Shown here one piece after another: positions 1 to 7,714 of a stretch of 64,000 bases of DNA. The notes under the pieces were generated by a model. That model was not told where the DNA came from. It was given only the letters and a program-made list of their open reading frames with translations, and did no database searches. Each line of letters begins with the position of its first letter. Position 1 is the stretch's first letter. A program made the translations under genes and the position numbers. Source of the DNA: Massilia sp. BJB1822 (lineage in GTDB: Bacteria > Pseudomonadota > Gammaproteobacteria > Burkholderiales > Burkholderiaceae_D); assembly GCF_013369485.1 (NCBI RefSeq), contig NZ_JABWEB010000004.1, positions 124,001-188,000 on the forward strand. Reading direction: 5' to 3'.

Positions 1-94
1 CGGCCGTCTGGCGCCTGGCATGTCGGCCATCGCCGAAGTGGCGCTGAAAGAAGGCGACCTGAAAGAGGGCGGCCTGAAAGTCGCGGCCCACTAA
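1..94 (+). CDS. EmrA/HlyD-type membrane fusion protein, C-terminal end
   Basis: Only the last 30 codons are in the window (reading from base 2, stop TAA at 92-94). The residues RLAPGMSAIAEVAL fit the end of the beta-barrel domain of HlyD/EmrA periplasmic adaptor proteins, which typically read LRPGMS followed by beta strands. The gene lies 11 bases upstream of an EmrB-type pump and in line with an outer membrane channel, so it is inferred to be the periplasmic adaptor of that efflux system. The family call depends on a short stretch plus strong context. Confidence 0.7.
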   Translation, partial: GRLAPGMSAIAEVALKEGDLKEGGLKVAAH

Positions 95-105
95 GGAGAG
101 CAGCG

Positions 106-1698
106 ATGAGCGCTACGCAAACCCTGTCTGCGGCGGACCCGCATGCCCTCGGCAAGGTCGATGCCCGGACCTGGATCGCCGTTGCCGCCGGCATGCTGGG
201 CGCCTTCATGGCGGTGCTGGATATCCAGATCACCAACAGCTCGCTGAAGGACATCCTCGGTTCGCTTTCCGCCACCCAGGAAGAGGGTTCGTGGATCTCC
301 ACCGCCTATCTGGTGGCCGAGATCATCGTCATTCCCCTGACAGGCCTGCTGACCCGCGTCTTCGGCCTGCGCGGCTATATGATGGGCACCACCGCCCTGT
401 TCCTGGTGTTCTCCACCATGTGCGGCATGGCCTGGAACCTGGAGAGCATGATCGTGTTCCGCATGCTGCAAGGCTTCACCGGCGGTGCCCTGATTCCGAT
501 GGCGATGACCCTGGTGATGGCCAAGCTGCCGCCCTCCAAGCGCGCCACCGGCATGGCCATCTTCGGTCTGACCGCCACGCTGGCGCCGGCCATGGGACCG
601 ACTTTCGGCGGCTACCTGAGCGAAATCTATGGCTGGCCTTCGATCTTCTACATTAACTGGGCGCCCGGCATCCTGCTGATGGTGGGCATGGCCTATGGTC
701 TGGACAAGGAAAAGGCCAAGCTCGATCAGCTGCTCAAAGCCGACTGGCTGGGCATCGGCTTCATGGCCATGGGCCTGGGCTGCCTGACCATCTTCCTGGA
801 AGAGGGCAATAGCAAGGACTGGTTCGACTCTGCCTTCATCATCGCCTTCGCCACGATGTCGGTGATCGGCATCCTGGGCTGGGTCATCACCAGCAATACG
901 CGCGCCCAGCCCTTCGTCAACCTGGGCCTGTACAGCCAACGCAACTTCCTGGTGGCCACCGCGCTGTCGGCAATCATGGGCATGGGCCTGTATGGTTCGT
1001 CTTTCCTGCTGCCGCTGTTCCTGGGCCAGATCGCAGGCTACTCGCCCATGCAGATCGGCGAAGTGATCATGTGGGTGGGCTTGCCGCAGCTGTTCGTCAT
1101 GCCCTTCGTGGCCAAGCTTTCGTCGAAGATCGACAACCGCCTGCTGTGTTCCTTCGGCCTGCTGCTGTTCGGCGGCTCCTGCCTGATGAATGGGTATATG
1201 GACGCCACCACCGGCTACGACCAGCTGCTGTGGTCCCAGGTGCTGCGCGCGCTGGGCCAGCCCTTCATCATGCTGACCCTGTCGAACTTCGCCATGAACG
1301 GCGTCGGACCGAAAGACATGCCCTCGGCATCGAGCCTGTTCAATATGACCCGCAATCTCGGCGGCTCCATCGGCATCGCCCTGCTGGCCACCGCGCTGAC
1401 CAAGCGCGAGCAGTTCCACTCCGCGCGCCTGGGCGAATCGGTGACCGCGTTTTCCAGCGAGGTGGTGCAGCGCCTGGACGTGCTCACGCAATCCTTCATC
1501 AGCCGCGGCATGGACCCCAGCACGGCTTCGAATATGGCGATGAAAGCCATCGACAACCTGGTGCGGCGCGAAGCTTTTGTGATGGGCTATAACGACGGCT
1601 TCCTGCTGGTCGGCTGGATTCTGCTGGCCTGCATCCCGGTCCTGTGGCTGTCCGACAAAGTCAAGTCGCCTTCGGGCGGCGGTGGTGGCGCGCACTAA
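106..1698 (+). CDS. emrB: DHA2-family MFS drug efflux pump (EmrB/QacA type)
   Basis: 530 residues, the usual length for 14-helix DHA2 major facilitator pumps such as EmrB. Visible features are a first helix with AAGMLGAFMAVLDIQITN, an antiporter-type motif C around ATLAPAMGPTFGGYL and the YGWPSIFYINWAPGI loop typical of EmrB homologues. The start at 106 has an AAGGAGAG ribosome site a few bases upstream. It lies between an adaptor (stop at 94) and a NodT-type channel (start 1730), so the three should form a proton-driven tripartite pump exporting hydrophobic drugs or phenolics from the cytoplasm to the outside. The substrate cannot be told from sequence. No regulator is visible downstream; it may lie upstream of the window. 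Confidence 0.92.
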   Translation: MSATQTLSAADPHALGKVDARTWIAVAAGMLGAFMAVLDIQITNSSLKDILGSLSATQEEGSWISTAYLVAEIIVIPLTGLLTRVFGLRGYMMGTTALFLVFSTMCGMAWNLESMIVFRMLQGFTGGALIPMAMTLVMAKLPPSKRATGMAIFGLTATLAPAMGPTFGGYLSEIYGWPSIFYINWAPGILLMVGMAYGLDKEKAKLDQLLKADWLGIGFMAMGLGCLTIFLEEGNSKDWFDSAFIIAFATMSVIGILGWVITSNTRAQPFVNLGLYSQRNFLVATALSAIMGMGLYGSSFLLPLFLGQIAGYSPMQIGEVIMWVGLPQLFVMPFVAKLSSKIDNRLLCSFGLLLFGGSCLMNGYMDATTGYDQLLWSQVLRALGQPFIMLTLSNFAMNGVGPKDMPSASSLFNMTRNLGGSIGIALLATALTKREQFHSARLGESVTAFSSEVVQRLDVLTQSFISRGMDPSTASNMAMKAIDNLVRREAFVMGYNDGFLLVGWILLACIPVLWLSDKVKSPSGGGGGAH

Positions 1699-1729
1699 GC
1701 GGCGCGCAAACTAGAAAGAGGAAAAGAAT

Positions 1730-3190
1730 ATGTTCGCAACTACGCTCCAAAGCACCAAACGCCTGGCGCTGGCCGCCGCCGTTGGCCTGGCCCTGTCGGC
1801 TTGCAGCACGGTCGGCAGCGATTTCAAGGCGCCGAAAAACGTCGGCGACAGCGCCTTCCGCCACGCGCCGCAAGGCAGCGCCGCCGAAGCGCGCCTGCCG
1901 CAGCAATGGTGGACCGTCTTCGGCGACGAAACCCTGAACCGCCTGGAACAGCAAGCCCTGCGCGACAATCCCTCGGTGCAGGCCGCCGCCCAGCGCCTGC
2001 TGCAGGCGGAAGCCCAGCTGGGCGTGGCGCGCGCCAGCCAGCAGCCCTCGCTGAGCGTGAACACCTCGGTGGCCAACTCGCGCACCTCGGCCAATACCTC
2101 GCAAGGCATCGCGTTGGGCCACCGTTCCATCAGCGGCAACCAGTACTCGCTGGGCGCCTCCATGTCCTATGAGCTGGACCTGCTGGGCCGCGTGCGCCGC
2201 GCCGTGGAAGCGGCCGACGCGCAAGCCCTGGCCGCCCAGGCCGACCGCGACGGCGTGCTGCTGCTTCTGTCCTCGCAAGTCGCCACAAGCTACTGGCAAT
2301 TGCGCGGCCTGGATGCCGAACTGGCCATCCTGAACAATGCGCTGAGCACCCGCCGCGAAAGCGAAGAACTGGTCAACGCCCGCTTCAACGCCGGCCTATC
2401 GAATGAGCTGGACACCTCGCGCGCGCGCATCGAACGTGCCAACGCCGAAGCCGACCTGCAGGAAGTGCAGCGTCAGTGCAACCAGCTGGAACACGGCCTG
2501 GCCGTGCTGCTCGGCGCGTCGCCTTCGGCCACAGTGCTGCCTGCGGTTGCCGGCAGCGCGATGCCGCAGCCGCCCGTGATTCCGGCCGGCTTGCCGGCGA
2601 GCCTGCTGGGCCAGCGTCCCGACCTGGCAGGCAGCGTCGCCACCCTGCGCGCCGCCAATGCGCAGATCGGCGTGGCCGAAGGCGCCTTCTATCCCGCGCT
2701 GACCCTGACCGGCAACTTCGGCTTCGCCTCCGAAAAACTCAGCGATGCGCTGAAGAGCGGTTCGCGCGTCTTCAGCGCCGGCCCGCTTGGCCTGTCCCTG
2801 CCCATCTTCGACGGCGGCCGCAACAAAGCCAATCTGGCCCTGGCCAAAGCCCGCTACGAAGAAGCCATCGCCAACCACCAAGGCAAGCTGCTGACCGCCC
2901 TGCGTGAAGTGGAAGACGCCCTGTCCGACGCCCAGCAGCGCAAACAGCAGGGCGAGCTGCAGAGCGCCTCGCGCGATGCTGCCGCCCGCGCCTACCAGGT
3001 CGCCCTGGCCCGCTACGAGCGCGGCATCTCCACTTACCTCGACGTGACCGACGCCCAGCGCAGCGCCCTGTCCACCGAGCGCGCCGCCGCCCAGATCGGC
3101 ACCCAGCGCCTGCTGGCAGCGGTTGCCGTGGCACGCGCCCTTGGCGCCGGCTGGCAACCCGATGCCCGCCTCGCCACCGTCACCCAATAA
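1730..3190 (+). CDS. NodT-family outer membrane efflux channel lipoprotein
   Basis: 486 residues with a lipoprotein signal ending in LALSAC, so Cys25 is the likely lipidated residue. The body shows the two-fold repeat of TolC-like outer membrane factors: alternating long amphipathic helices rich in Ala, Gln and Arg, and the motifs RPDLAGSVATLRAANAQIG and FDGGRNKANLALA typical of the NodT/OprM family. It follows emrB by 31 bases with a GAAAGAGGAAAAG ribosome site and completes the adaptor-pump-channel operon. The stop codon TAA is followed directly by a long palindrome (3189-3269) that could end transcription. Confidence 0.92.
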   Translation: MFATTLQSTKRLALAAAVGLALSACSTVGSDFKAPKNVGDSAFRHAPQGSAAEARLPQQWWTVFGDETLNRLEQQALRDNPSVQAAAQRLLQAEAQLGVARASQQPSLSVNTSVANSRTSANTSQGIALGHRSISGNQYSLGASMSYELDLLGRVRRAVEAADAQALAAQADRDGVLLLLSSQVATSYWQLRGLDAELAILNNALSTRRESEELVNARFNAGLSNELDTSRARIERANAEADLQEVQRQCNQLEHGLAVLLGASPSATVLPAVAGSAMPQPPVIPAGLPASLLGQRPDLAGSVATLRAANAQIGVAEGAFYPALTLTGNFGFASEKLSDALKSGSRVFSAGPLGLSLPIFDGGRNKANLALAKARYEEAIANHQGKLLTALREVEDALSDAQQRKQQGELQSASRDAAARAYQVALARYERGISTYLDVTDAQRSALSTERAAAQIGTQRLLAAVAVARALGAGWQPDARLATVTQ

Positions 3191-3269
3191 GGTTTGCGCC
3201 AAATCAAACAATGTCCAACCCTGGTGCCTGACACCACGGTCGGACATTGTTTGAGCAAAGTCAAACCTT
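3189..3269. repeat. Variant A dispersed palindromic repeat, copy R1
   Basis: An 81-base nested palindrome starting in the stop codon of the efflux channel. The outer arms are AAGGTTTG (3189-3196) and CAAACCTT (3262-3269). The inner arms are CAAACAATGTCC (3205-3216) and GGACATTGTTTG (3242-3253), both perfect. The centre is GGTGCCTGACACC (3223-3235). The same pattern recurs at 4041, 4106, 7541 and 42050. No T-run follows, so terminator function is possible but unproven. Confidence 0.85.
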
Positions 3270-3325
3270 GCGCCTTACGCGGAAGAGGCCGGCAGTCATG
3301 GGACTTGCCGGCCCGAAGCGTCTAT

Positions 3326-3344
3326 TCCTAAGCATGGCTTAGGA
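3326..3344. promoter_or_regulatory. Candidate LysR operator (T-N11-A) before first SDR gene
   Basis: Perfect inverted repeat TCCTAAGC-ATG-GCTTAGGA. Its core CTAAG-N5-CTTAG fits the T-N11-A rule for LysR-family sites (T3329, A3341). It ends exactly 85 bases before the ATG at 3427, the same distance as the CTAAC-N5-GTTAG site before the second SDR gene. This points to the LysR protein encoded between them controlling both copies. Confidence 0.55.
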
Positions 3345-3426
3345 GTCTTATTCATCCTGCTGCATTTATTCCTTTTGTTTGGTAATCGATACTGGCTGCA
3401 CTTTGCAACCTGTATAGGAGAACTAG

Positions 3427-4029
3427 ATGAAAGCAGTAGTAATCGGCGCCAGCGGCACCATCGGACAAGCCATCGTGGAGGCGCTGGGCCAGCGCCATGA
3501 GATCGTCGCTGTGGGCAGCCATAGCGGCCAGCATCAAGCGGACGTGAAGGACATCGCCCAGGTGCGCGCCCTGTTCGAGCAAATCGGCAAGGTGGACGCG
3601 GTGGTGGTGGCGGCCGGCATCCTGCATATCGGCCCGCTTGACGAGATGACGCCGGAGCAGTTCTACGTTGGCCTGAACAGCAAGCTGATGGGCCAGGTCA
3701 ATGTGGCCCTGGTCGCCCAGCACTATCTGAACGATGGCGGCTCCATCACCCTGACCAGCGGCGTCGATGCGCACCAGCCGATCCGCCACGGCGCCAACGC
3801 CAGCACCTCCAATTCCGCCGTCGAAGGCTTCGTGCGCGCCGCAGCGCCGGAACTGAAGCGCGGCTTGCGCATCAATGTGGTCAATCCCACCCTCGTCACC
3901 GAATCCGCGCCCAAGTACGGCCACCTGTTCCCCGGCTTCGAAACCGTCCCCGCCAAGCGCGTCGCGCTCGCTTACGTGCGCAGCGTCGACGGCATCGAAA
4001 CCGGCCAGACCTACAAAATCTGGAACTAA
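3427..4029 (+). CDS. Short SDR-fold dehydrogenase-like protein, copy 1
   Basis: 200 residues with the N-terminal nucleotide-binding motif GASGTIG and a Rossmann pattern (VDAVVVAAGILH, LTSGVDAHQP). It belongs to the short group of SDR proteins without the C-terminal extension. The usual catalytic Tyr-x3-Lys is not seen: the matching place reads ASTSNSAVEGF. Activity may therefore differ from classical SDRs. About two thirds of the residues match the second copy at 5186, including the C-terminal YVRSVDGIETGQTYKIW. The start has an AGGAG site. The substrate is unknown; control by the nearby LysR protein is inferred from the operator. Confidence 0.85.
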   Translation: MKAVVIGASGTIGQAIVEALGQRHEIVAVGSHSGQHQADVKDIAQVRALFEQIGKVDAVVVAAGILHIGPLDEMTPEQFYVGLNSKLMGQVNVALVAQHYLNDGGSITLTSGVDAHQPIRHGANASTSNSAVEGFVRAAAPELKRGLRINVVNPTLVTESAPKYGHLFPGFETVPAKRVALAYVRSVDGIETGQTYKIWN

Positions 4030-4040
4030 GCCCCCAGCCG

Positions 4041-4110
4041 TTTGCGCCAAATCAAAAAATGTCCAACCCTGGTGTCAGGTACTGGACCAGGACATTCTTT
4101 GAGAAAAATC
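4041..4110. repeat. Variant A palindromic repeat, decayed copy R2a
   Basis: Begins TTTGCGCCAAATCAAA and runs into AATGTCCAACCCTGGTG, nearly identical to R1 over its left half. The right half (GGACATTCTTTGAG, 4090-4103) still pairs with the left, but the centre (GGTGTCAGGTACTGGACCA) no longer forms a perfect stem. It lies 11 bases after the first SDR stop codon and runs straight into a second copy. Confidence 0.75.
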
Positions 4111-4170
4111 AAGCAATGTCCAACCCTGGTGCCTGACACCAGGGTTGGACATTAGTTGATGCAGATCAAA
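4106..4170. repeat. Variant A palindromic repeat, copy R2b
   Basis: Contains a perfect 17-base inverted repeat AATGTCCAACCCTGGTG (4115-4131), loop CCTGA, and its complement to 4153. The right outer arm GATCAAA (4164-4170) overlaps the stop codon of the LysR gene on the minus strand (TGA, complement of 4166-4168). R2a and R2b together fill the whole gap between two convergent genes. Confidence 0.85.
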
Positions 4171-5080
4171 GGCGGGGGCCGGTGGGCGGCCAGGGGGCGC
4201 TGGGGCCGAAACGCTCGAGCAGGAAGTCGACCAGGGTGGTGAGCTTGGGCGTGGGCTGGCGGTCGCGCGAGTACAGCAGGTGCATGGGGCGCGGCTGGGG
4301 AATATGTTCCTGCAGCAGCGGCACGAGGCGGCCGGCGGCGATATCCCGGGCGAGCATCAGATCGGCCTGCATGATGATGCCGAAGCCGCTCAGCGCGGCC
4401 ATGCGCAGCGATTGGCTGTTGTTGGAGCGGAAGCGGCTGGGCGGCACGGCATTGCCGTTCTTCTGTCCGCGCAGCCGCCAGCGTGCTTGCGGATTCCAGT
4501 TGAGGAAATCAAGACATTCATGCTGCACCAGTTCTTCGGGCGTCTGCGGCGTGCCGCGCTGGGCCAGGTATTCGGGCGCGGCGCAGATCACCACGCCATA
4601 GGGCCGCAGCGGCCGCGCCACCATGCTGGAATCCTGCAGGGTGCCGATGCGCAGGCCTATGTCGAAGCCTTCGTCGACCAGATCGACCACGCGGTCGCTC
4701 AGATTCAGGTCGACGCTCACTTCGGGATACAGGTCGAGATATTCGGTCAGCGCGGGACTGAGCCACTCGGCGCCGAAGGAGACCGGCGCCGTGATCTTCA
4801 GCCGTCCGCGCGGCACGGCGCGCATCGCCTCGGCCACCGATTCGGCGCTCTGGATCTGCGCCAGGATCAGGCGGCATTGCTCGGCGTACTGACGTCCGAT
4901 CTCGGTCAGCGACTGGCGCCGCGTGGTGCGCGAGAGCAGGGCGGCGCCGAGGCGCTGCTCCAGCGCGCGGATATGCTTGCCCACCATGACCGGCGATATC
5001 TCGAAGCGCTCCGCCGCCGCCGTGAAACTGCCGGCATCGACCACGGCGACGAAAATTTCCATGCTGCGTAACTTGTCCAT
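4166..5080 (-). CDS. LysR-family transcriptional regulator
   Basis: 304 residues, standard for the family. The N-terminal winged helix-turn-helix runs from MDKLRSMEIFVAVVDAGSF through AERFEISPVMVGKHIRALE, followed by the linker TTRRQSLTEIG and a periplasmic-binding-like effector domain (RLKITAPVSFGAEWL, VDLVDEGFDIGLRIG). The latter motif is typical of the large subgroup controlling oxidoreductase genes. It is divergent from the second SDR gene and points toward the first one. A T-N11-A palindrome lies 3 bases upstream of its start codon, so autoregulation together with SDR control is likely. The effector is unknown. Confidence 0.93.
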   Translation of the reverse strand: MDKLRSMEIFVAVVDAGSFTAAAERFEISPVMVGKHIRALEQRLGAALLSRTTRRQSLTEIGRQYAEQCRLILAQIQSAESVAEAMRAVPRGRLKITAPVSFGAEWLSPALTEYLDLYPEVSVDLNLSDRVVDLVDEGFDIGLRIGTLQDSSMVARPLRPYGVVICAAPEYLAQRGTPQTPEELVQHECLDFLNWNPQARWRLRGQKNGNAVPPSRFRSNNSQSLRMAALSGFGIIMQADLMLARDIAAGRLVPLLQEHIPQPRPMHLLYSRDRQPTPKLTTLVDFLLERFGPSAPWPPTGPRL

Positions 5081-5082
5081 CG

Positions 5083-5105
5083 ATTGCTAACTGCTGGTTA
5101 GTAAT
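5083..5105. promoter_or_regulatory. Candidate LysR operator between lysR and second SDR gene
   Basis: Inverted repeat ATTGCTAAC-TGCTG-GTTAGTAAT with one mismatch per arm. The core CTAAC-N5-GTTAG (5087-5101) fits T-N11-A (T5088, A5100). It overlaps the region just upstream of the LysR start and lies 85 bases before the SDR ATG at 5186, matching the site at 3326-3344 in spacing. Confidence 0.6.
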
Positions 5106-5185
5106 GTTATTCATATTAGCGTATTTATTCCTCGCGCGTACTGGCCGATACTGGCTGCACTTCACAACCGAACAGGAGAGCAGTC

Positions 5186-5785
5186 ATGAAAGTCGTCATC
5201 ATTGGGGCCAATGGAGAAGTCGGCAAGGCCGTGGCCAAAGAGCTGGGCCAGCGTCACGAAATCGTCAGCGTCGGCAGCAGCAGCGGCCAGTACCAGGCCG
5301 ACATCACGGACATCGCCCAGGTGCGCGCGCTGTTCGACAAGATCGGCAAGGTGGACGCGGTGGTCGTCACCGCCGGCGCCCTGCATTTCGGCCCGCTGTC
5401 GGAAATGACGCCCGAGCAGTTCCACATTGGCCTGAACAGCAAATTGATGGGCCAGGTGAATGTGGCCCTGGTCGCCCAGGAATACCTGAACGACGCCGGT
5501 TCCATCACGCTGACCAGCGGCATCGTCGGCGAGCAGCCGATCCGCAATGGCGCCAATGCCAGCGCGGTGAACGCGGCGGTGGATGGCTTCGCGCGCGGCG
5601 CGGCGATCGAGCTGAAACGCGGCCTGCGCATCAACTCCATCAGCCCGACCCTGCTGACCGAATCGCAGCCGAAATACGGCCCGTATTTCTACGGCTTCGA
5701 AACGGTGCCCGCCGCCCGCGTCGCGCTGGCTTACAGCCGCAGCGTGGAAGGCGCGGAAACGGGCAAGACTTACCGCATCTGGTAA
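5186..5785 (+). CDS. Short SDR-fold dehydrogenase-like protein, copy 2
   Basis: 199 residues, paralogue of the protein at 3427. The nucleotide-binding loop is GANGEVG, then VDAVVVTAGALHFGPLSEMTPEQF and LTSGIVGEQPI. As in copy 1, no Tyr-x3-Lys pair is seen where it is expected (NASAVNAAVDGF). The ribosome site is AGGAGAG. The upstream 85 bases align with those of copy 1 without gaps, including the identical block CGATACTGGCTGCACTT, so gene and promoter were duplicated together. It is divergent from the LysR gene, the usual arrangement for a LysR target. Confidence 0.87.
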   Translation: MKVVIIGANGEVGKAVAKELGQRHEIVSVGSSSGQYQADITDIAQVRALFDKIGKVDAVVVTAGALHFGPLSEMTPEQFHIGLNSKLMGQVNVALVAQEYLNDAGSITLTSGIVGEQPIRNGANASAVNAAVDGFARGAAIELKRGLRINSISPTLLTESQPKYGPYFYGFETVPAARVALAYSRSVEGAETGKTYRIW

Positions 5786-5836
5786 GCCGTTCTGGGATTA
5801 CAATGTGGCCTCTTTTTCATCTCAATCGAAGGCCAC

Positions 5837-7537
5837 ATGAAAAAACTCCTGATCCCGCTGCTGCTGGCCATGGCCGGCAGCACTGCATCCGCCGCTCCCG
5901 CCAGCGTCGCCGACTTGAACAAGATGAGCAAGCGCTTCGCGCCGGTCGAATTGAAGGCCGATGTGTCGAAGCTGTCGGCAGGCGACAAGAAAGCCATCGC
6001 CAAACTGATCGAAGCGGCCAAGATCGTTGATGTGCTGCAGCTGCGCCAGCGCTGGTCCGGCAACGAGGCGCTGTGGGCCGCGCTGCAAAAGGATAAGTCG
6101 GCGCTGGGCAAGGCGCGTCTGGATTACTTCTGGCTGAACAAGGGACCGTGGTCCATCATCGACGGCCACCAGTCCTTCCTGCCGGCCGAATACGCGGGCA
6201 TCAGCATCCCGGCCAAGAAACCGGAGGCGGGCAACTTCTATCCAGCGGGCGCTTCGAAGGAAGCGGTGGAAGCGTGGATCAATTCCCAGTCCGCCGATGC
6301 GAAGAAGGATGCGCAGTGGTTCTTCACCACCATCCGCGCCGGTGCCGACGGCAAATTCAAGACGGTGAAGTATTCGGAGGAATACGCGGCCGAGATGCAG
6401 AAGCTGTCCGTGCTGCTGAAGGACGCGGCGGCAGCCACCGATAACGCCTCGCTGAAAAAATTCCTCAGCCTACGCGCGGAAGCCTTCCTGTCCAACGATT
6501 ATCTGGCCTCCGACTTTGCGTGGATGGATCTGGATTCGCCGGTCGACGTCACCATCGGCCCATACGAAACCTATAACGACGAGCTGTTTGGCTACAAGGC
6601 CGCCTTCGAAGCCTATGTGAGCATCCGCGACCAGAAGGAAACCAGCAAGCTCGATTTCTTTGCCAAGCATATGCAGGAACTGGAAGACAATCTGCCGCTC
6701 GATGCGCAATACCGCAATCCGAAAGTCGGCGCGGTGGCGCCGATGGTGGTGGTGAACCAGGTGTATGGCGCGGGCGACGGCAATATGGGCGTGCAGACCG
6801 CCGCCTACAATCTGCCGAACGACGAGCGCATCATCAGCCAGCGCGGCTCCAAGCGCGTCATGCTGAAGAATGTGCAGGAAGCGAAATTCAAGTCCACGCT
6901 GACGCCGATCGCCAAGCTGGTGCTGCGTCCCGTCGACCAGAAGGATCTCGACTTCAACTCCTTCTTCACGCATATTCTCGCGCATGAAATCACCCACGGC
7001 CTTGGTCCGCACATCACCAAGGTGAACGGCCAGGAGTCGACGCCGCGCCAGGATCTGAAGGAAGCCTACTCCACGATTGAAGAAGCGAAAGCCGACGTCA
7101 CCGGCCTGTTCGCCCTGATGTACATGATGGAGAAGGGCCAACTGAAAGGCGTGCTGGGAGAAGGCGAAGCGGCCGAGCGCAAGCTGCACACCACCTTCCT
7201 CGCCTCCGCCTTCCGCACGCTGCATTTCGGCCTGACCGACTCGCACGCGCGCGGCATGGCGATCCAGGTCAACTATCTGCTCGATAAAGGCGGCTTCGTT
7301 TCGCACGGCGACGGCACCTTCTCGGTCGACTTCAAGAAGATTCGCCAGGCCGTGATTGAGCTCGACCGCGAATTCCTCACGATCGAAGCCACCGGCGACT
7401 ACGCCCGCGCCAAGCAGATGATGGACAAATACGTCGTCATCCGTCCCGACGTGCAGAAAGCGCTGGACAAGATGAAGACCGTCCCCAACGACATCCGCCC
7501 GAGCTTCCCCACCGCCAAAGCCCTGCTCGCCCACTGA
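5837..7537 (+). CDS. Secreted M49 (DPP III)-like zinc peptidase
   Basis: 566 residues with a signal peptide (MKKLLIPLLLAMAGSTASA). It has a zinc motif HEITH at residues 383-387 in the context LAHEITHGLGPH, and a second zinc-site element EEAKAD at 415-420 (IEEAKADVTGLFALM). The HExxH plus EExKAD pairing is characteristic of the dipeptidyl-peptidase III family. Classical DPP III has an HELLGH site with one extra residue; this bacterial subgroup has plain HExxH. It probably acts on peptides in the periplasm. A TACAAT box at 5799-5804 may be its -10 element. The stop is followed 3 bases later by palindromic repeat R3. Confidence 0.8.
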   Translation: MKKLLIPLLLAMAGSTASAAPASVADLNKMSKRFAPVELKADVSKLSAGDKKAIAKLIEAAKIVDVLQLRQRWSGNEALWAALQKDKSALGKARLDYFWLNKGPWSIIDGHQSFLPAEYAGISIPAKKPEAGNFYPAGASKEAVEAWINSQSADAKKDAQWFFTTIRAGADGKFKTVKYSEEYAAEMQKLSVLLKDAAAATDNASLKKFLSLRAEAFLSNDYLASDFAWMDLDSPVDVTIGPYETYNDELFGYKAAFEAYVSIRDQKETSKLDFFAKHMQELEDNLPLDAQYRNPKVGAVAPMVVVNQVYGAGDGNMGVQTAAYNLPNDERIISQRGSKRVMLKNVQEAKFKSTLTPIAKLVLRPVDQKDLDFNSFFTHILAHEITHGLGPHITKVNGQESTPRQDLKEAYSTIEEAKADVTGLFALMYMMEKGQLKGVLGEGEAAERKLHTTFLASAFRTLHFGLTDSHARGMAIQVNYLLDKGGFVSHGDGTFSVDFKKIRQAVIELDREFLTIEATGDYARAKQMMDKYVVIRPDVQKALDKMKTVPNDIRPSFPTAKALLAH

Positions 7538-7540
7538 GCC

Positions 7541-7613
7541 TTTGATCTTCCTCAACAAATGTCTAACCCTGGTGCCAGGCACGAGGGTTGGGCATTGTTT
7601 GCGGAAGATCAAA
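7541..7613. repeat. Variant A dispersed palindromic repeat, copy R3
   Basis: Outer perfect arms TTTGATCTTCC (7541-7551) and GGAAGATCAAA (7603-7613). The inner arms AACAAATGTCTAACCCT and AGGGTTGGGCATTGTTT pair with a single G-T type mismatch. The centre is GGTGCCAGGCACG. It starts 3 bases after the peptidase stop codon, in the same place relative to the gene as R1 and R4. Confidence 0.85.
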
Positions 7614-7714
7614 GTTGATGCTTGTCTCACGGAAATATTTTGTAACACCTGCGGGATAGCAACCGTTACTTGATGCAAGGCATGTATAGTTGGATTTCGT
7701 TATTGGAGTCCGCC

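Noticed and set aside
91..1695. Long minus-strand open frame (534 codons) opposite emrB
   Set aside because: It is the mirror frame of a strong MFS gene; the product is a His/Gln/Ala/Gly-rich string without family features, as GC-rich codon usage produces on the opposite strand.
3287..3313. Hairpin GGCCGGCAGTC...TGCCGGCC as terminator of the efflux operon
   Set aside because: It has a good stem, but it is about 100 bases past the stop, has no T-run, and repeat R1 lies nearer; kept only as a possible structure.
3189..4170. CRISPR array suggested by repeated TGTCCAACCCTGGTG units
   Set aside because: Copies are palindromic, few, unevenly spaced, and found also at distant gene ends; there are no spacers of equal length and no cas genes.
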